NCBI GenBank assembly: GCA_964598765.1
Contig: CAZRCZ010000002.1
Coordinates: 124,001 to 188,000 of the forward strand
Direction: 5' to 3'
Length of the DNA stretch: 64,000 bases
Source: CAZRCZ01 sp964598765
GTDB taxonomy: Bacteria; Sumerlaeota; Sumerlaeia; MVZB01; JAJFLK01
A model generated the notes under the pieces. That model saw nothing but the letters and a program-made list of their open reading frames with translations. It was not told the DNA's origin and searched no databases. Every line of letters starts with the position of its first letter. The first letter of the stretch is position 1. The translations under genes and the position numbers were made by a program. Below, one piece after another: positions 1 to 8,329 of this stretch.

Positions 1-144
1 CTCGAATTGATGGAAGACGAATCCGAACGCGGACGACTGGCGACGGCGGGGCTTCGCGCCGCGCGCGAAAATCACGACCCCGACCGGTGGGCGGAAAAAA
101 TCGAAGAGTTTTATCGGGAAATCCTCGCGGATCGCAAATCATGA
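1..144 (+). CDS. C-terminal tail of a glycosyltransferase (partial, 5' end outside window)
   Basis: The first reading frame is open from base 1 to a TGA at 142-144 and gives 47 residues with the pattern ..ERGRLATAGLRAARE....WAEKIEEFYREIL.. . This is the usual closing helix of GT-B fold (family GT4) glycosyltransferases. The stop overlaps the ATG of the next gene (ATGA), so the two are probably co-transcribed. Because bshC lies just downstream, this could be the bacillithiol glycosyltransferase BshA, but the catalytic part is missing and that is only a guess from context. Confidence 0.55.
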   Translation, partial: LELMEDESERGRLATAGLRAARENHDPDRWAEKIEEFYREILADRKS

Positions 145-971
145 CGACGCTTCAATTCATCGGCTTGTTCGCCACGGGGTTGATGGTCGGGATGCTGTCC
201 GGATTTTTCGGCGTCGGCGGGGGCGCGTTTCTCGTTCCGGTTCTCCAGCGGCTCGCGGGATTGACGTGGCCGCAAGCCATCGGCCTGTCTCTGACGCAGA
301 TGGTCCCGACCTCCGCGATGGGAGGATTGCGCCGCTACCAGCACGGCGAAGTTCAAATGCGGCTCGCTTGGCTCACGATGGCCGGGTCCATTCCGGGCGC
401 GTGGCTCGGTCACGAGGCGGTTCAATGGCTGAACCGATGGGGAAACGTCGTCATCGCCGGACGGGAGATCAATCTCATCAACGCCGTCCTCACGCTCGGT
501 TTCAGCGGAATGTTGATCTACATGTCGCGCCGAATGTTGAACACAACGCCGGATTCAGACGAAAGCGCGGAGACGCCCCGGCGGAGCATCTCTTCGGGTA
601 TTCCGGCCATCGAAGCAATCATCGTCGGCGCGTTGGTCGGATTCGCATCCGCGCTCTTGGGAATCGGCGGCGGATTCTTGTTTGTTCCGATTGCCATCCA
701 GCGATTCGGATTGCCCGTCGTCACCGCCGTAGGGACAAGTCTCTTTCAAATGCCGATCACCGCGACGGCGGGCGCGCTTCTTTACGGCCGTAGCGTCGCC
801 ATGCCTTATGTTTGGCTCATTCCCCTTTTGGCGGGATCCTTGCTCGGCGTCAACGGCGGAGTGCGATTCTCCCGCCGTTTCAACAACCGACAATATAGGA
901 AAATTTTGGCGTGGATGCTCTTGGTGACGTCGCTCCTGCTCTTGGCGACTTGGCGGGGGAAACATTCTTGA
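141..971 (+). CDS. TauE/SafE family permease (DUF81)
   Basis: A 276-residue polytopic inner-membrane protein of the sulfite exporter TauE/SafE family, which moves small organosulfur or sulfite anions. The two internal family repeats are visible: a glycine-rich FFGVGGGAFLVPVL segment near residues 22-35 and a second GIGGGFLFVPI segment near residue 175, each starting a bundle of helices, with a charged linker (about residues 135-150) between the halves. Length fits the family. I chose the ATG at 141 rather than an upstream in-frame ATG at 87 because it overlaps the preceding stop as ATGA and starts directly at the first membrane helix. The substrate cannot be read from sequence. Confidence 0.85.
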   Translation: MTTLQFIGLFATGLMVGMLSGFFGVGGGAFLVPVLQRLAGLTWPQAIGLSLTQMVPTSAMGGLRRYQHGEVQMRLAWLTMAGSIPGAWLGHEAVQWLNRWGNVVIAGREINLINAVLTLGFSGMLIYMSRRMLNTTPDSDESAETPRRSISSGIPAIEAIIVGALVGFASALLGIGGGFLFVPIAIQRFGLPVVTAVGTSLFQMPITATAGALLYGRSVAMPYVWLIPLLAGSLLGVNGGVRFSRRFNNRQYRKILAWMLLVTSLLLLATWRGKHS

Positions 972-990
972 TTCGTTCCGGATTCATCTC

Positions 991-2715
991 CTACTTTTCC
1001 GCCAAGCGCGAGAGTTGGATCACCTGCGGCGGGGCCGTTGGTTCGTAATTGATCAACTTCGCCACGCGCTCCACCCAATCCGATCCGTAGTTAATCATGA
1101 ACGGCGCGACGGGATTGAGCGCGCGTTCCTGCGGTCCGCCGGCGGGAAAAAGATTGCTCTCCAACCGGATCATGGCCTGTTTGAGTTGCCGCTCGTCCTC
1201 CTCGCGCGTGTAGAGGACGCGCTCGCGCACCAATTCGAATCCCTTGCCCATGGATTGGCGGAGTTTTTCAAACGCGGAGTGAAGCGCGGGATTATCCCCG
1301 GCCTTGCGCTCCAACTCCTCAAGCTCGCGGAGATGACGCTCGCGCAATTGGCCGATTTCGCCGATGATTCCCTCGCTCAGGTCGCGCTCGATCACTTTTT
1401 GCGCCAGTTGCGAGGCGTCCTTGCCGAGGGCTTCGTCAGGCGAGATGGAGTATTTCTTGAGCGTCCGCGCGACGTTGTTTGAGATCAGCATGACCTGCGG
1501 GCGCGGATAGCGCACCGGAGCGAATGCTCCGAAATCCTCGTAAACCGACTCGACTTGCCCCAAATACGCCGCTTCGCCGGGACCGATGACTTGGGCGACG
1601 GTGGGAAAAATCGAATCCTGAATCAGCGTCCGCGAGACAACGTTGAACGCGAATGATTGGGGCGAACGGGCGATTACTTGGGCGAGTTCCTCCGGAGCGC
1701 ACTCGGGAAAAGAGGGGTCCGTTTCCCCGCTTGTTTCCCTGCCTTTCGTTTCGGGGGGCAGAGTGTGGATTTTTCCATCCGTCAAGCGGAGTGCGCGACG
1801 ACGCCCCGACGCATCAACGCGAAAAAAATTGACGGCTCCCTCGTGGCGATGAAGCGGCGATTCCAATCCCGCCCCCTCCAATTCCGCGCCGCGCGCGATG
1901 ATCTTCCGCGCGCTTTGTCCGGCGAGGCGCGCCTCCTTTTGAAGCACCGAAGCTCCGCGCCCGCGAACCCACGGCATCAACGGCGAGACGAAAACCAATC
2001 CTGAATGAGGAAGCATTTCAAGCATGAGTCGGCAGAACGCCCCTTCCCAATCGCCGCCGTTGTGATAGGCCGCGCGAACGCGCCGAAGAACCTCCTTGCG
2101 AAATTCGGTTTCGAACGTGGATTGCTCGATCCGCGAGACGAGCAGGTCGGCCAGCGGCGCCGAAGGAAGGTGGCCGATCATTTTCCCCGGCGACCAATCG
2201 AAGTGGTCAATCAGGACTTCCTCCATCTGCCCCTGCTCCCCCGGCCAATAAACGCGCCGCACCTCATCGAAGTCGTCGTCTTCGGAGGCAACCCAAAAAA
2301 CCGGAACGAATTGAAGTTCGGGATGCCGCGACGCGAGGGAACGAGCCAGTTCCACCGCGCCGAGCGCCTTGTAGATGCAAAACAGCGGCCCCGCCAAAAT
2401 TCCCGGTTGCTGTCCGGCGACGATCACGCGGACGGAGGGATTCGCCAACGTCTCAATGGATTTCAAAGTTTCGGCGGGTATGGAAGTATCGCCCGACCAA
2501 CGCTGGTGGGCGCGTTTGATTTCTTCGATTTCGTCGGCGGTGAGCGGGTCAGGCAAGCGCGATCCCCGCGCGGAGACGCAAGCGTCCATTTCCGACGGAT
2601 GCCAGCGGAGCCACGGTTTGACCTTTTCGGGATCGTTCCCTTTGAGCAGATTCCAAAGCGTGATCGGGTTTTTTGAGGCGGGAGTTGAGGGCGCGGGCAT
2701 GACGAACCATTTCAT
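991..2715 (-). CDS. bshC: Bacillithiol biosynthesis cysteine-adding enzyme BshC
   Basis: The protein shows the BshC pattern: VIVAGQQPGILAGPLFCIYKALGAVELAR near the N-terminal third, PVFWVASEDDDFDEV, and the late SRTLIQDSIFPTVAQVIGPGEAAYLGQ block, followed by a charged helical C-terminal region. BshC adds cysteine to glucosaminyl-malate, the last step of bacillithiol synthesis in the cytoplasm. The family is about 540 residues; this copy is about 574 with extra residues near the low-complexity stretch ETKGRETSGETDPSF (about 1690-1750). The start is uncertain: ATGs at 2766, 2715 and 2700 are in frame and none has a well-spaced ribosome site; 2715 is a compromise. bshA and bshB are not recognisable in the window, except possibly the truncated gene at the left edge. 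Confidence 0.88.
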   Translation of the reverse strand: MKWFVMPAPSTPASKNPITLWNLLKGNDPEKVKPWLRWHPSEMDACVSARGSRLPDPLTADEIEEIKRAHQRWSGDTSIPAETLKSIETLANPSVRVIVAGQQPGILAGPLFCIYKALGAVELARSLASRHPELQFVPVFWVASEDDDFDEVRRVYWPGEQGQMEEVLIDHFDWSPGKMIGHLPSAPLADLLVSRIEQSTFETEFRKEVLRRVRAAYHNGGDWEGAFCRLMLEMLPHSGLVFVSPLMPWVRGRGASVLQKEARLAGQSARKIIARGAELEGAGLESPLHRHEGAVNFFRVDASGRRRALRLTDGKIHTLPPETKGRETSGETDPSFPECAPEELAQVIARSPQSFAFNVVSRTLIQDSIFPTVAQVIGPGEAAYLGQVESVYEDFGAFAPVRYPRPQVMLISNNVARTLKKYSISPDEALGKDASQLAQKVIERDLSEGIIGEIGQLRERHLRELEELERKAGDNPALHSAFEKLRQSMGKGFELVRERVLYTREEDERQLKQAMIRLESNLFPAGGPQERALNPVAPFMINYGSDWVERVAKLINYEPTAPPQVIQLSRLAEK

Positions 2716-2770
2716 ACTCCCCCAAATCCCGAAATACAACGGCGCAACGCAAGGGGTTGCCGACATCCGG

Positions 2771-2864
2771 ATTCAACACAATGACACCAAGTCCCACAAA
2801 GAAGGGAATATAACGGACATCTTCTCCTCGTGGAACTTTGCGTCTTGGTGTCTTTGTGTTGAAT
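2771..2864. repeat. Imperfect palindromic interspersed repeat (cttggtgtctttgtg family)
   Basis: Left arm 2771-2801 and right arm 2836-2864 are near-perfect reverse complements, built from variants of CTTGGTGTCTTTGTG. The same family recurs at 11958, 28431, 37431 and 63853 and as half copies elsewhere. It occupies much of the 2716-3143 gap between bshC and the HEAT/heme gene, where no gene is seen. Confidence 0.8.
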
Positions 2865-3017
2865 GAATTTTAATTTTTGAATCGAGAGAACGGAGGCAAG
2901 TGGTCACGTCCAAGTTCGAAGGCGAAAAACCAAGTCCGCTTCCCATTGCGTCGGCGAATCGGCGCGTTCGCTTTCGGCGCTCGCTCCTGCGCCCGCAAGG
3001 CGGACGAAAGTTTGTAG

Positions 3018-3050
3018 CCTAGGGTCGGATTCCGCGTAGGAAGCCCTAGG
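3018..3050. repeat. Inverted repeat CCTAGGG/CCCTAGG
   Basis: CCTAGGG at 3018-3024 pairs with CCCTAGG at 3044-3050, with an inner TTCC/GGAA pairing, giving a two-part hairpin about 95 bases upstream of the HEAT/heme gene. There is no T-run, so it is not an obvious terminator; it could be another small repeat or a regulatory site. Confidence 0.45.
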
Positions 3051-3143
3051 ATTCGCGCCATACCACTCAGCGACCGATCTGATCATAATCCGGGTTCCAA
3101 AACCCTCGAATTCAAGATGCCCTCGGTTCATAATGCGCGGCGG

Positions 3144-4676
3144 ATGCGTATCAGATCGGAATGTTTCTTGGCGATGTTGGCGTGGTCGGCGTTGGGCTGG
3201 AGTGCGGAGCCTTTGAAGCAAAGGCTTTTCAATATGGCCGACGATCCCGACCCGCGCGTTCGGTTTCAGCTGGCGCTGACGCTGGGGGAGATTCACGCGG
3301 CGGGCAAAATTCCGGCGCTGGCCAAAATCGCGCGGCGCGACGCCGCCGATCCTTGGGTCCGGACGGCGATTTTGAGTTCGGTGAATCAAGACGCGATTGA
3401 CCTCTTTGACGCCTTGTCCGCCGATCCCGGCGCGTCCTCGCCGGCGATGGCAAGCTTGACCAAAGATTTGGCGACCGTGATCGGATCGCGGTCGGATGCG
3501 GGGGATTTGGAACGAGTAATCCGGCGTCTATGCCTTTTGAAAACAACCATGAACGAATCAATAAGTCTAAATAAGGAATCCGCGGCGTCAGCCGCGGATT
3601 GGGATTGGTTTCTTCTCGCCTCACTTCAAGGTTTGGCCGAGGGAATCAAACTGGGCGAAGAACAAAAGCCGAAGCTAGAAAACTTGCGGGGGCCGATGAG
3701 GGAATTGCAAGCGTCGCGTAGCGAAACCCTGCGCGCGGCTACCTCGCGCGTGGCGGCTTTGATTCTTCCCGTCGAAGGGGAACATTCGCGGAAAACCTCG
3801 CGCGAATCTTTAACCGTCGCGTTGGATGACTCGCGCCCTCAAGCCGAGCGGATCGGCGCGATTCAAAACTTGAGCGGAGAAGAATCTCCGGCGCGAGTCT
3901 CCGAGCTGGGCAATTTACTCGATCCGAGCCAACCCGATGAAATTCAACTTGCAGTTTTGGACTCGTTTCGCGGACTTGCCGACGCGGTCGTCGGCGAAGT
4001 CTTGATCGAGCGATGGCACGGATTGGGCCCGAAGGTTCGGGAGAAGGCGCTCGACGTTATTTTCGCGCGAAGGGAGCGGGTCGAAAAATTGCTTGCGGCG
4101 GTCGCGTCGGAAAAAATTCCCGCCTCCAATATTGACCGCTCGCGTCAGGCGCAACTCGCAAATTTCCCCGACGCCGATTTGGCCGCCCAAGCGCGCAAGC
4201 TCTTCGCCCGTTCGGGCGCGGGGGAAAAAAGCGCGCTTCTTGAAAAATACAAGCCGTCGTTGAACCTCAAGGGAGATCCGAAAAAGGGCTCGGAGATTCA
4301 CAAACAACGATGCGCCCAGTGCCACAAGGTCGGCGAGGTCGGTTTTGAAGTCGGGCCGAACTGGTCGAGCGTCCGCGCCAACCCGCCGGAGCAAATTTTG
4401 GCCAACATCCTCGACCCCAATCTTTCCATCCAGCCCGGCTACACCGATTACGTGATCGAAACGACCGGCGGGCGCGTCGCCACCGGCATCCTCGCGGCGT
4501 CCAGTCCGACGAGCCTTCTCTTGCGGCGTGGCGGCGGGGACGAGGAAATCATCCTGCGTAAAAACATCAAGAGCATGAGCGACACCAAACTTTCGCTCAT
4601 GCCCGAAGGGCTGGAGGATGGCCTGAGCGTTCAGGACATGGCCGACCTCCTGGCGTTCCTCCTGCAGGCTCCATGA
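3144..4676 (+). CDS. Secreted HEAT-repeat protein with C-terminal cytochrome-c-type heme domain (planctomycete-type)
   Basis: About 510 residues. The N-terminus (MRIRSECFLAMLAWSALGWSA) looks like a signal peptide, so I favour the ATG at 3144 over one at 3117. Residues about 25-350 are helical HEAT-like repeats; the last about 130 carry one heme-attachment motif CAQCHK (near residue 390) followed by EVGPNWSSVRANPPEQILANILDPNLSIQPGYTDY in pieces typical of the 'putative heme-binding domain' found in many Planctomycetes and Verrucomicrobia. Relatives often have a large N-terminal dehydrogenase-like propeller; it is absent here. A palindrome lies in frame at 3577-3600. The stop overlaps the next start (ATGA). 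Probable periplasmic electron-transfer or binding role; partner unknown. Confidence 0.75.
   Translation: MRIRSECFLAMLAWSALGWSAEPLKQRLFNMADDPDPRVRFQLALTLGEIHAAGKIPALAKIARRDAADPWVRTAILSSVNQDAIDLFDALSADPGASSPAMASLTKDLATVIGSRSDAGDLERVIRRLCLLKTTMNESISLNKESAASAADWDWFLLASLQGLAEGIKLGEEQKPKLENLRGPMRELQASRSETLRAATSRVAALILPVEGEHSRKTSRESLTVALDDSRPQAERIGAIQNLSGEESPARVSELGNLLDPSQPDEIQLAVLDSFRGLADAVVGEVLIERWHGLGPKVREKALDVIFARRERVEKLLAAVASEKIPASNIDRSRQAQLANFPDADLAAQARKLFARSGAGEKSALLEKYKPSLNLKGDPKKGSEIHKQRCAQCHKVGEVGFEVGPNWSSVRANPPEQILANILDPNLSIQPGYTDYVIETTGGRVATGILAASSPTSLLLRRGGGDEEIILRKNIKSMSDTKLSLMPEGLEDGLSVQDMADLLAFLLQAP
3577..3600. repeat. Perfect palindrome inside a coding region
   Basis: Ten-base arms AATCCGCGGC (3577-3586) and GCCGCGGATT (3591-3600) flank a GTCA loop. 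The element is in frame within the HEAT region and is translated as part of ..ESAASAADW... It resembles the small GC-rich REP-like palindromes scattered through environmental bacterial genomes. Confidence 0.8.
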
Positions 4677-6364
4677 GCGAACGTTCTCTCCCGGTTGCGG
4701 ATCATGTTTCTTCCCTGCCGCGTTGGGGAAGGATCCTTCCGGCTTGGCTCTTTGTTTTTTTCTTGGTTCTTTACACCCTTTCGGCGCAGGTGAATTTGAC
4801 CTACGACGGCGCGGCGTTCCTCGCCTTCTATTCCAAAATGTTCCTGCCCCTTCACACGAATCATCCGATTTTCAGCGTCGTGATATATCTTTTCGCGCGC
4901 GCCGGAAAATCGTTGGGCTTCTCCGGCGCGGCGGCGGGATCGCTTCAATCCGCCATTTTCATGGCGCTCTCCGTCGCGCTTTATTGCGGTTGGTTGAAAT
5001 CGCGCGGCATCGGCGGATGGGCCAGCGTCATCTTTTCGTTCCTCATGGGTTTCAATGCCTCAGCGTTGGAGAATGGGACTTCGGTCGAAGTCTATGGCGT
5101 TTCCCTTTGCGCCGTCATGATTTCCTTGTTTTCTTTTGATCGGTATTGCGCTCAACCCTCGCCGTCGCGCTCCTTCGTTCTTTTTCTGTCGAGTCTCTTG
5201 GTCTTGTCGCTTCACCTTGGTTTTTGTTTCTGGATCGCGGGGATTTATTTCGCTTTGGCTTCGCGGGAGAACAGGTGGGGGCATAAGTTTGCCATTCTCG
5301 GACAGGGGACGCTCTTGCTCGTGCTCGTCTTGCTTTGGCTGATACTGGATCGTCGGCTTGATCCCGATCATGTCGTTCCGTCGGACAAATTTTTTCTGCT
5401 CGGCTGGTCCCGAAGCGGAGCGCAGGGAATCGGAGACGCGCTGGGAAAATTGTTCAGGACCCCGTTGCTCAATTTTGCGGTCAACGCGGGATTGATTCTT
5501 TTTCCCGCCCCGCTCGGATTGGCGATTTCCGATGCGCGATTTTCCAATCAGCGACGTCTGGCAATTTTGAGCGCGCTCCTTTTTTGGGGCTTTTACTCTT
5601 TCTGGCCTTCCGATTCCGGCAGTTTTTATCTTCCCCTGCAACCGATTTTGGGGTTCTTTTCCGCGCTCGCCGTGGAGCAAATCGCCCAATCCTCCAGCCG
5701 CAAGGCTCTCCCGCTTTTCATGGCGGGATTGTACCTCTGCTTTTTCATTTTCATCCTTGTCCCTCTCCGGCCTCGTTTCTTGGAAAATCCGACGGAGGAT
5801 TTCGCGTTGGCAGGAATGTTTTGGTCGGTTGCCGTCGTATTGGCGATTCTGGGAAAGAACTTTTGCAAGGTATCGGAGAAATCCTCCTCGATCCGTCCGG
5901 CGGCGTTTTATGGTTTTTTCGCGATTTCCGCGGCGTTGCTTTCCTGCGCCGCTTATCTTCCCCATGTCCTTGAATTGCGCCGCCCCGATGAAGTGACCAA
6001 CTCGCTTCGGACTTTCGACCGCCTTGCCCCGCCGGGCGCGCGCCTTGTCACGGCCATTCCTCCTTACCGACCCGAAATTCAATCCCCGCATGAAACGATG
6101 TCCCCCTTGGAGGATTGGAAGGAAAACGAAAAAATGGCCGCCCATCGCCAAACATTATCGGCGTGGTTGCGCGAGGCTCGCGCCGATCCCAAGCGCCCCG
6201 TTTATCTTGACGAGAAAAGTTATGAAAAGCGCGAGTTCCTGTGGGGATACGAGGAGGAACCGTCTCAAGTAGCTGTTTCTTTAAGCCATTTCAGTTTTCA
6301 TCCTGCGGCGACCCGCAACGAGATTTTTTTCCGCGTGGAAGAAAAGGGAACGATAGCAAACTGA
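4673..6364 (+). CDS. Polytopic membrane protein, GT-C glycosyltransferase-like (DUF2723-like)
   Basis: 563 residues with roughly a dozen hydrophobic helices and a short soluble C-terminal part (from about residue 440). The early loop after the first helix, NLTYDGAAFLAFYSKMFLPLHTNHPIF, with an acidic residue and a later HTNHP, resembles the first extracytoplasmic loop of GT-C fold glycosyltransferases that use polyprenyl-phosphate sugars, such as DUF2723 proteins. Its ATG overlaps the stop of the HEAT/heme gene (ATGA), so the two are one transcription unit. The exact family is an inference from topology; a general membrane protein is the alternative. Confidence 0.55.
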   Translation: MSERSLPVADHVSSLPRWGRILPAWLFVFFLVLYTLSAQVNLTYDGAAFLAFYSKMFLPLHTNHPIFSVVIYLFARAGKSLGFSGAAAGSLQSAIFMALSVALYCGWLKSRGIGGWASVIFSFLMGFNASALENGTSVEVYGVSLCAVMISLFSFDRYCAQPSPSRSFVLFLSSLLVLSLHLGFCFWIAGIYFALASRENRWGHKFAILGQGTLLLVLVLLWLILDRRLDPDHVVPSDKFFLLGWSRSGAQGIGDALGKLFRTPLLNFAVNAGLILFPAPLGLAISDARFSNQRRLAILSALLFWGFYSFWPSDSGSFYLPLQPILGFFSALAVEQIAQSSSRKALPLFMAGLYLCFFIFILVPLRPRFLENPTEDFALAGMFWSVAVVLAILGKNFCKVSEKSSSIRPAAFYGFFAISAALLSCAAYLPHVLELRRPDEVTNSLRTFDRLAPPGARLVTAIPPYRPEIQSPHETMSPLEDWKENEKMAAHRQTLSAWLREARADPKRPVYLDEKSYEKREFLWGYEEEPSQVAVSLSHFSFHPAATRNEIFFRVEEKGTIAN

Positions 6365-6379
6365 ATTTCCAAATTCAGT
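6360..6379 (+). terminator. Hairpin at the stop codon of the membrane protein gene
   Basis: ACTGAATTT and AAATTCAGT (9 bp, perfect) flank a CC loop; the left arm includes the stop codon. No U-tract follows, so intrinsic termination is only possible, not clear. Confidence 0.35.
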
Positions 6380-6391
6380 CTCGAGTCTAGG

Positions 6392-6526
6392 CTCTGTCCG
6401 ATATTTGGCTCCGGAACCTTGGAAAGTGGGAAGCGCAGTCCCCGCGGCGACGGTTCGGGGGGCTTTGTCGGAGGTCGCGGCGCGGAGCGCCCCTCCCACC
6501 TTGATTTTTGGAATTACTGGACAGAG
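6392..6526. repeat. 135-bp element bounded by inverted CTCTGTCC / GGACAGAG
   Basis: CTCTGTCC at 6392-6399 and GGACAGAG at 6519-6526 bracket the gap between the membrane protein gene and the convergent adenylating-enzyme gene. The interior is GC-rich with no gene. It may be a small non-autonomous element, or simply a long-range hairpin; target duplications are not evident. Confidence 0.4.
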
Positions 6527-6527
6527 T

Positions 6528-8141
6528 CTAATCCCGGTCGCCGCCGAATAAAATCGCTCCCGACCGCTTCAATTCCCCGTCGGCCACCAAGCGCTTCAAT
6601 TCCTGATGCCTGATCTTCCCGCTTTGCGACATCGGAATCGCGCGGGGCGCGACGAGCAAAACGTCCCCCGGAGCTTGGCCGATCGTTTGCGTCACTTCCT
6701 TCGCAATCGCGCGCGCCAAGGCCGCGCGGTCCTCTTCGTTCGGCGAATCCTCCGGACGAACTTCGGCGACGACGATCACCTCCTCGCTTCCGCCGAGCGA
6801 CTCGCGCTCAATACCGATGGCGGCGGAAAATCGAACCCCGTCCACGCGATCCGCCGCTTCCTCGATCTCGCGGGGCGCGATGGCGGACCCGGCCCGCTTG
6901 ATCATCGCGCGCGCCCTTCCCAGAACGTAGAGATGACCCTCGGCATCCAGTTTTCCGAAGTCTCCCGTATGAAGCCATCCGTCCCGCAACGTCCGGCGGG
7001 TTGACTCATCGTCGTCAAAATATCCCGCGAAGACCGCCTCGCCGCGCGCGCAAATTTCCCCGGCCGTTCCCACCGGAAGCTCGCTTCCCTCGTCGCCAAC
7101 AATTTTGATCTGGAATCCGGGATACGGGCGTCCGCAAGCGACCTGACCCGCGTGGTCAATTCGGAGCGGTTCCCCGGGCCTCATGCTTGTCACGCCCAAC
7201 GTCGCTTCGGCAAGTCCGTAAGCGGGGCGAATCACGCCTTGGAGGTCGAATTTGCGCTCGAATTGTTCAATCGTGCTCAAGCGGACCGTCTCTCCGCCGT
7301 CGGTCGCAATGCGAAGCGAACGAAGGTCAATCCCCTCCTTGCTCACCGTTCGCGCGGCAATGCGAAAGCCAAAATCCGGACTTGCGGTAATCGTTCCTCG
7401 AACCGCCGAGATCAGCTCCAACCAACGCTTGAGATTTCTGACGGCCGGATTGATGAGATGGCTCGGAATTCCGGCGTACAGCGGCAGGAAGACGAACCGC
7501 ACCAGTCCGAAATCGTGATAGAGCGGAAGCCAGCTTGCGCAAATGTCATCGGGGGTCATCTCAAGAAGCTCGCGCGCCGAGCGGAGGGAAGCGATCAGGT
7601 TCCGGTGCCGGATCATCGCCGCGCGCGGTTCTCCGCTAGTCCCCGACGTGATCTGCAGATAGGCGAGAGCGTCTGGATCGGCTTTTTCCGGAGGGGCAAA
7701 AACAGGAGCCGAGACGCTTTTGGCTTCCGAGACCGTCACGATTCGCGTGGGCGCTCCCTTGTCTTTCGTGGCTTGACGTAGAGAAATAGCCCCGTCGCCC
7801 GTCGTAACGGCCAAACGGCAACGGGTGTTCGTCGCTCGGCGAAGCGCGGTCTCCGGCGGCAAGGCATGATTGATCGCGACGGGAACCGCGCCAACCAGTT
7901 GAACCGCAAAAAGAATGCGAATGAAATCCACGCTCGTGGGAATCAAGATCGCGCAATGGTCCTCCGGCCCAAGTCCCCACGAAGCCAACGTGCCCGCCAA
8001 CTTGAGCGCGTCCTCCAGCAATGGACCATAGGCAATCGCTTCCCCTTCGGCGACGTAGGCAAGTTTGTCCGGCGATTTACGTCCCCGTTCCAACAGAGCA
8101 TCCACAATAGTTGAAAAAGAAGTCGGTTGGATTTGGCTCAT
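6528..8141 (-). CDS. Fatty acyl-AMP ligase-like adenylating enzyme (AMP-binding family)
   Basis: 537 residues of the ANL superfamily, which activates carboxylic acids as acyl-adenylates. Visible motifs: the P-loop ITSGTSGEPRAAMIRH, the ICASWLPLYHDFGLV block typical of fatty acyl-AMP ligases (FAALs), RPAYGLAEATLGV, the GWLHTGDFGKLD hinge region, and a C-terminal SQSGKIRHQELK with the conserved lysine. No carrier-protein or other domain is fused. FAALs load acyl groups onto carrier proteins; no polyketide or peptide synthase is nearby, so an acyl-CoA ligase role is the alternative. It is divergent from the LRR-acyltransferase gene, a possible functional link through lipids, which is inference. 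Confidence 0.8.
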   Translation of the reverse strand: MSQIQPTSFSTIVDALLERGRKSPDKLAYVAEGEAIAYGPLLEDALKLAGTLASWGLGPEDHCAILIPTSVDFIRILFAVQLVGAVPVAINHALPPETALRRATNTRCRLAVTTGDGAISLRQATKDKGAPTRIVTVSEAKSVSAPVFAPPEKADPDALAYLQITSGTSGEPRAAMIRHRNLIASLRSARELLEMTPDDICASWLPLYHDFGLVRFVFLPLYAGIPSHLINPAVRNLKRWLELISAVRGTITASPDFGFRIAARTVSKEGIDLRSLRIATDGGETVRLSTIEQFERKFDLQGVIRPAYGLAEATLGVTSMRPGEPLRIDHAGQVACGRPYPGFQIKIVGDEGSELPVGTAGEICARGEAVFAGYFDDDESTRRTLRDGWLHTGDFGKLDAEGHLYVLGRARAMIKRAGSAIAPREIEEAADRVDGVRFSAAIGIERESLGGSEEVIVVAEVRPEDSPNEEDRAALARAIAKEVTQTIGQAPGDVLLVAPRAIPMSQSGKIRHQELKRLVADGELKRSGAILFGGDRD

Positions 8142-8329
8142 GCTGAAAATTTCCGACGCGAATCAAATCGGATCGTGACTCAGAAGTTCGAGAAGGTCAA
8201 GGCGGCCTCTATTCGCCGGATAGATTGTTCTTCAAAAATCTTGTCCTTCGTGTGAATCCTGTCTCTGAATTCTTGCTTGGGGATTTCCTTGCGCCTGTGA
8301 AGGATCGGCAGGTAGTTTGTTGACGCAAG

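Noticed and set aside
1690..1760. ETKGRETSGETDPSF stretch in bshC as another repeat insertion
   Set aside because: Composition is suggestive, but the DNA does not match any repeat family seen here, so I only mention it in the gene entry.
8142..8329. Short open plus-strand frames before the LRR gene that might be gene remnants
   Set aside because: Fragments of about 30 residues with no start codon and no family resemblance that I can defend.
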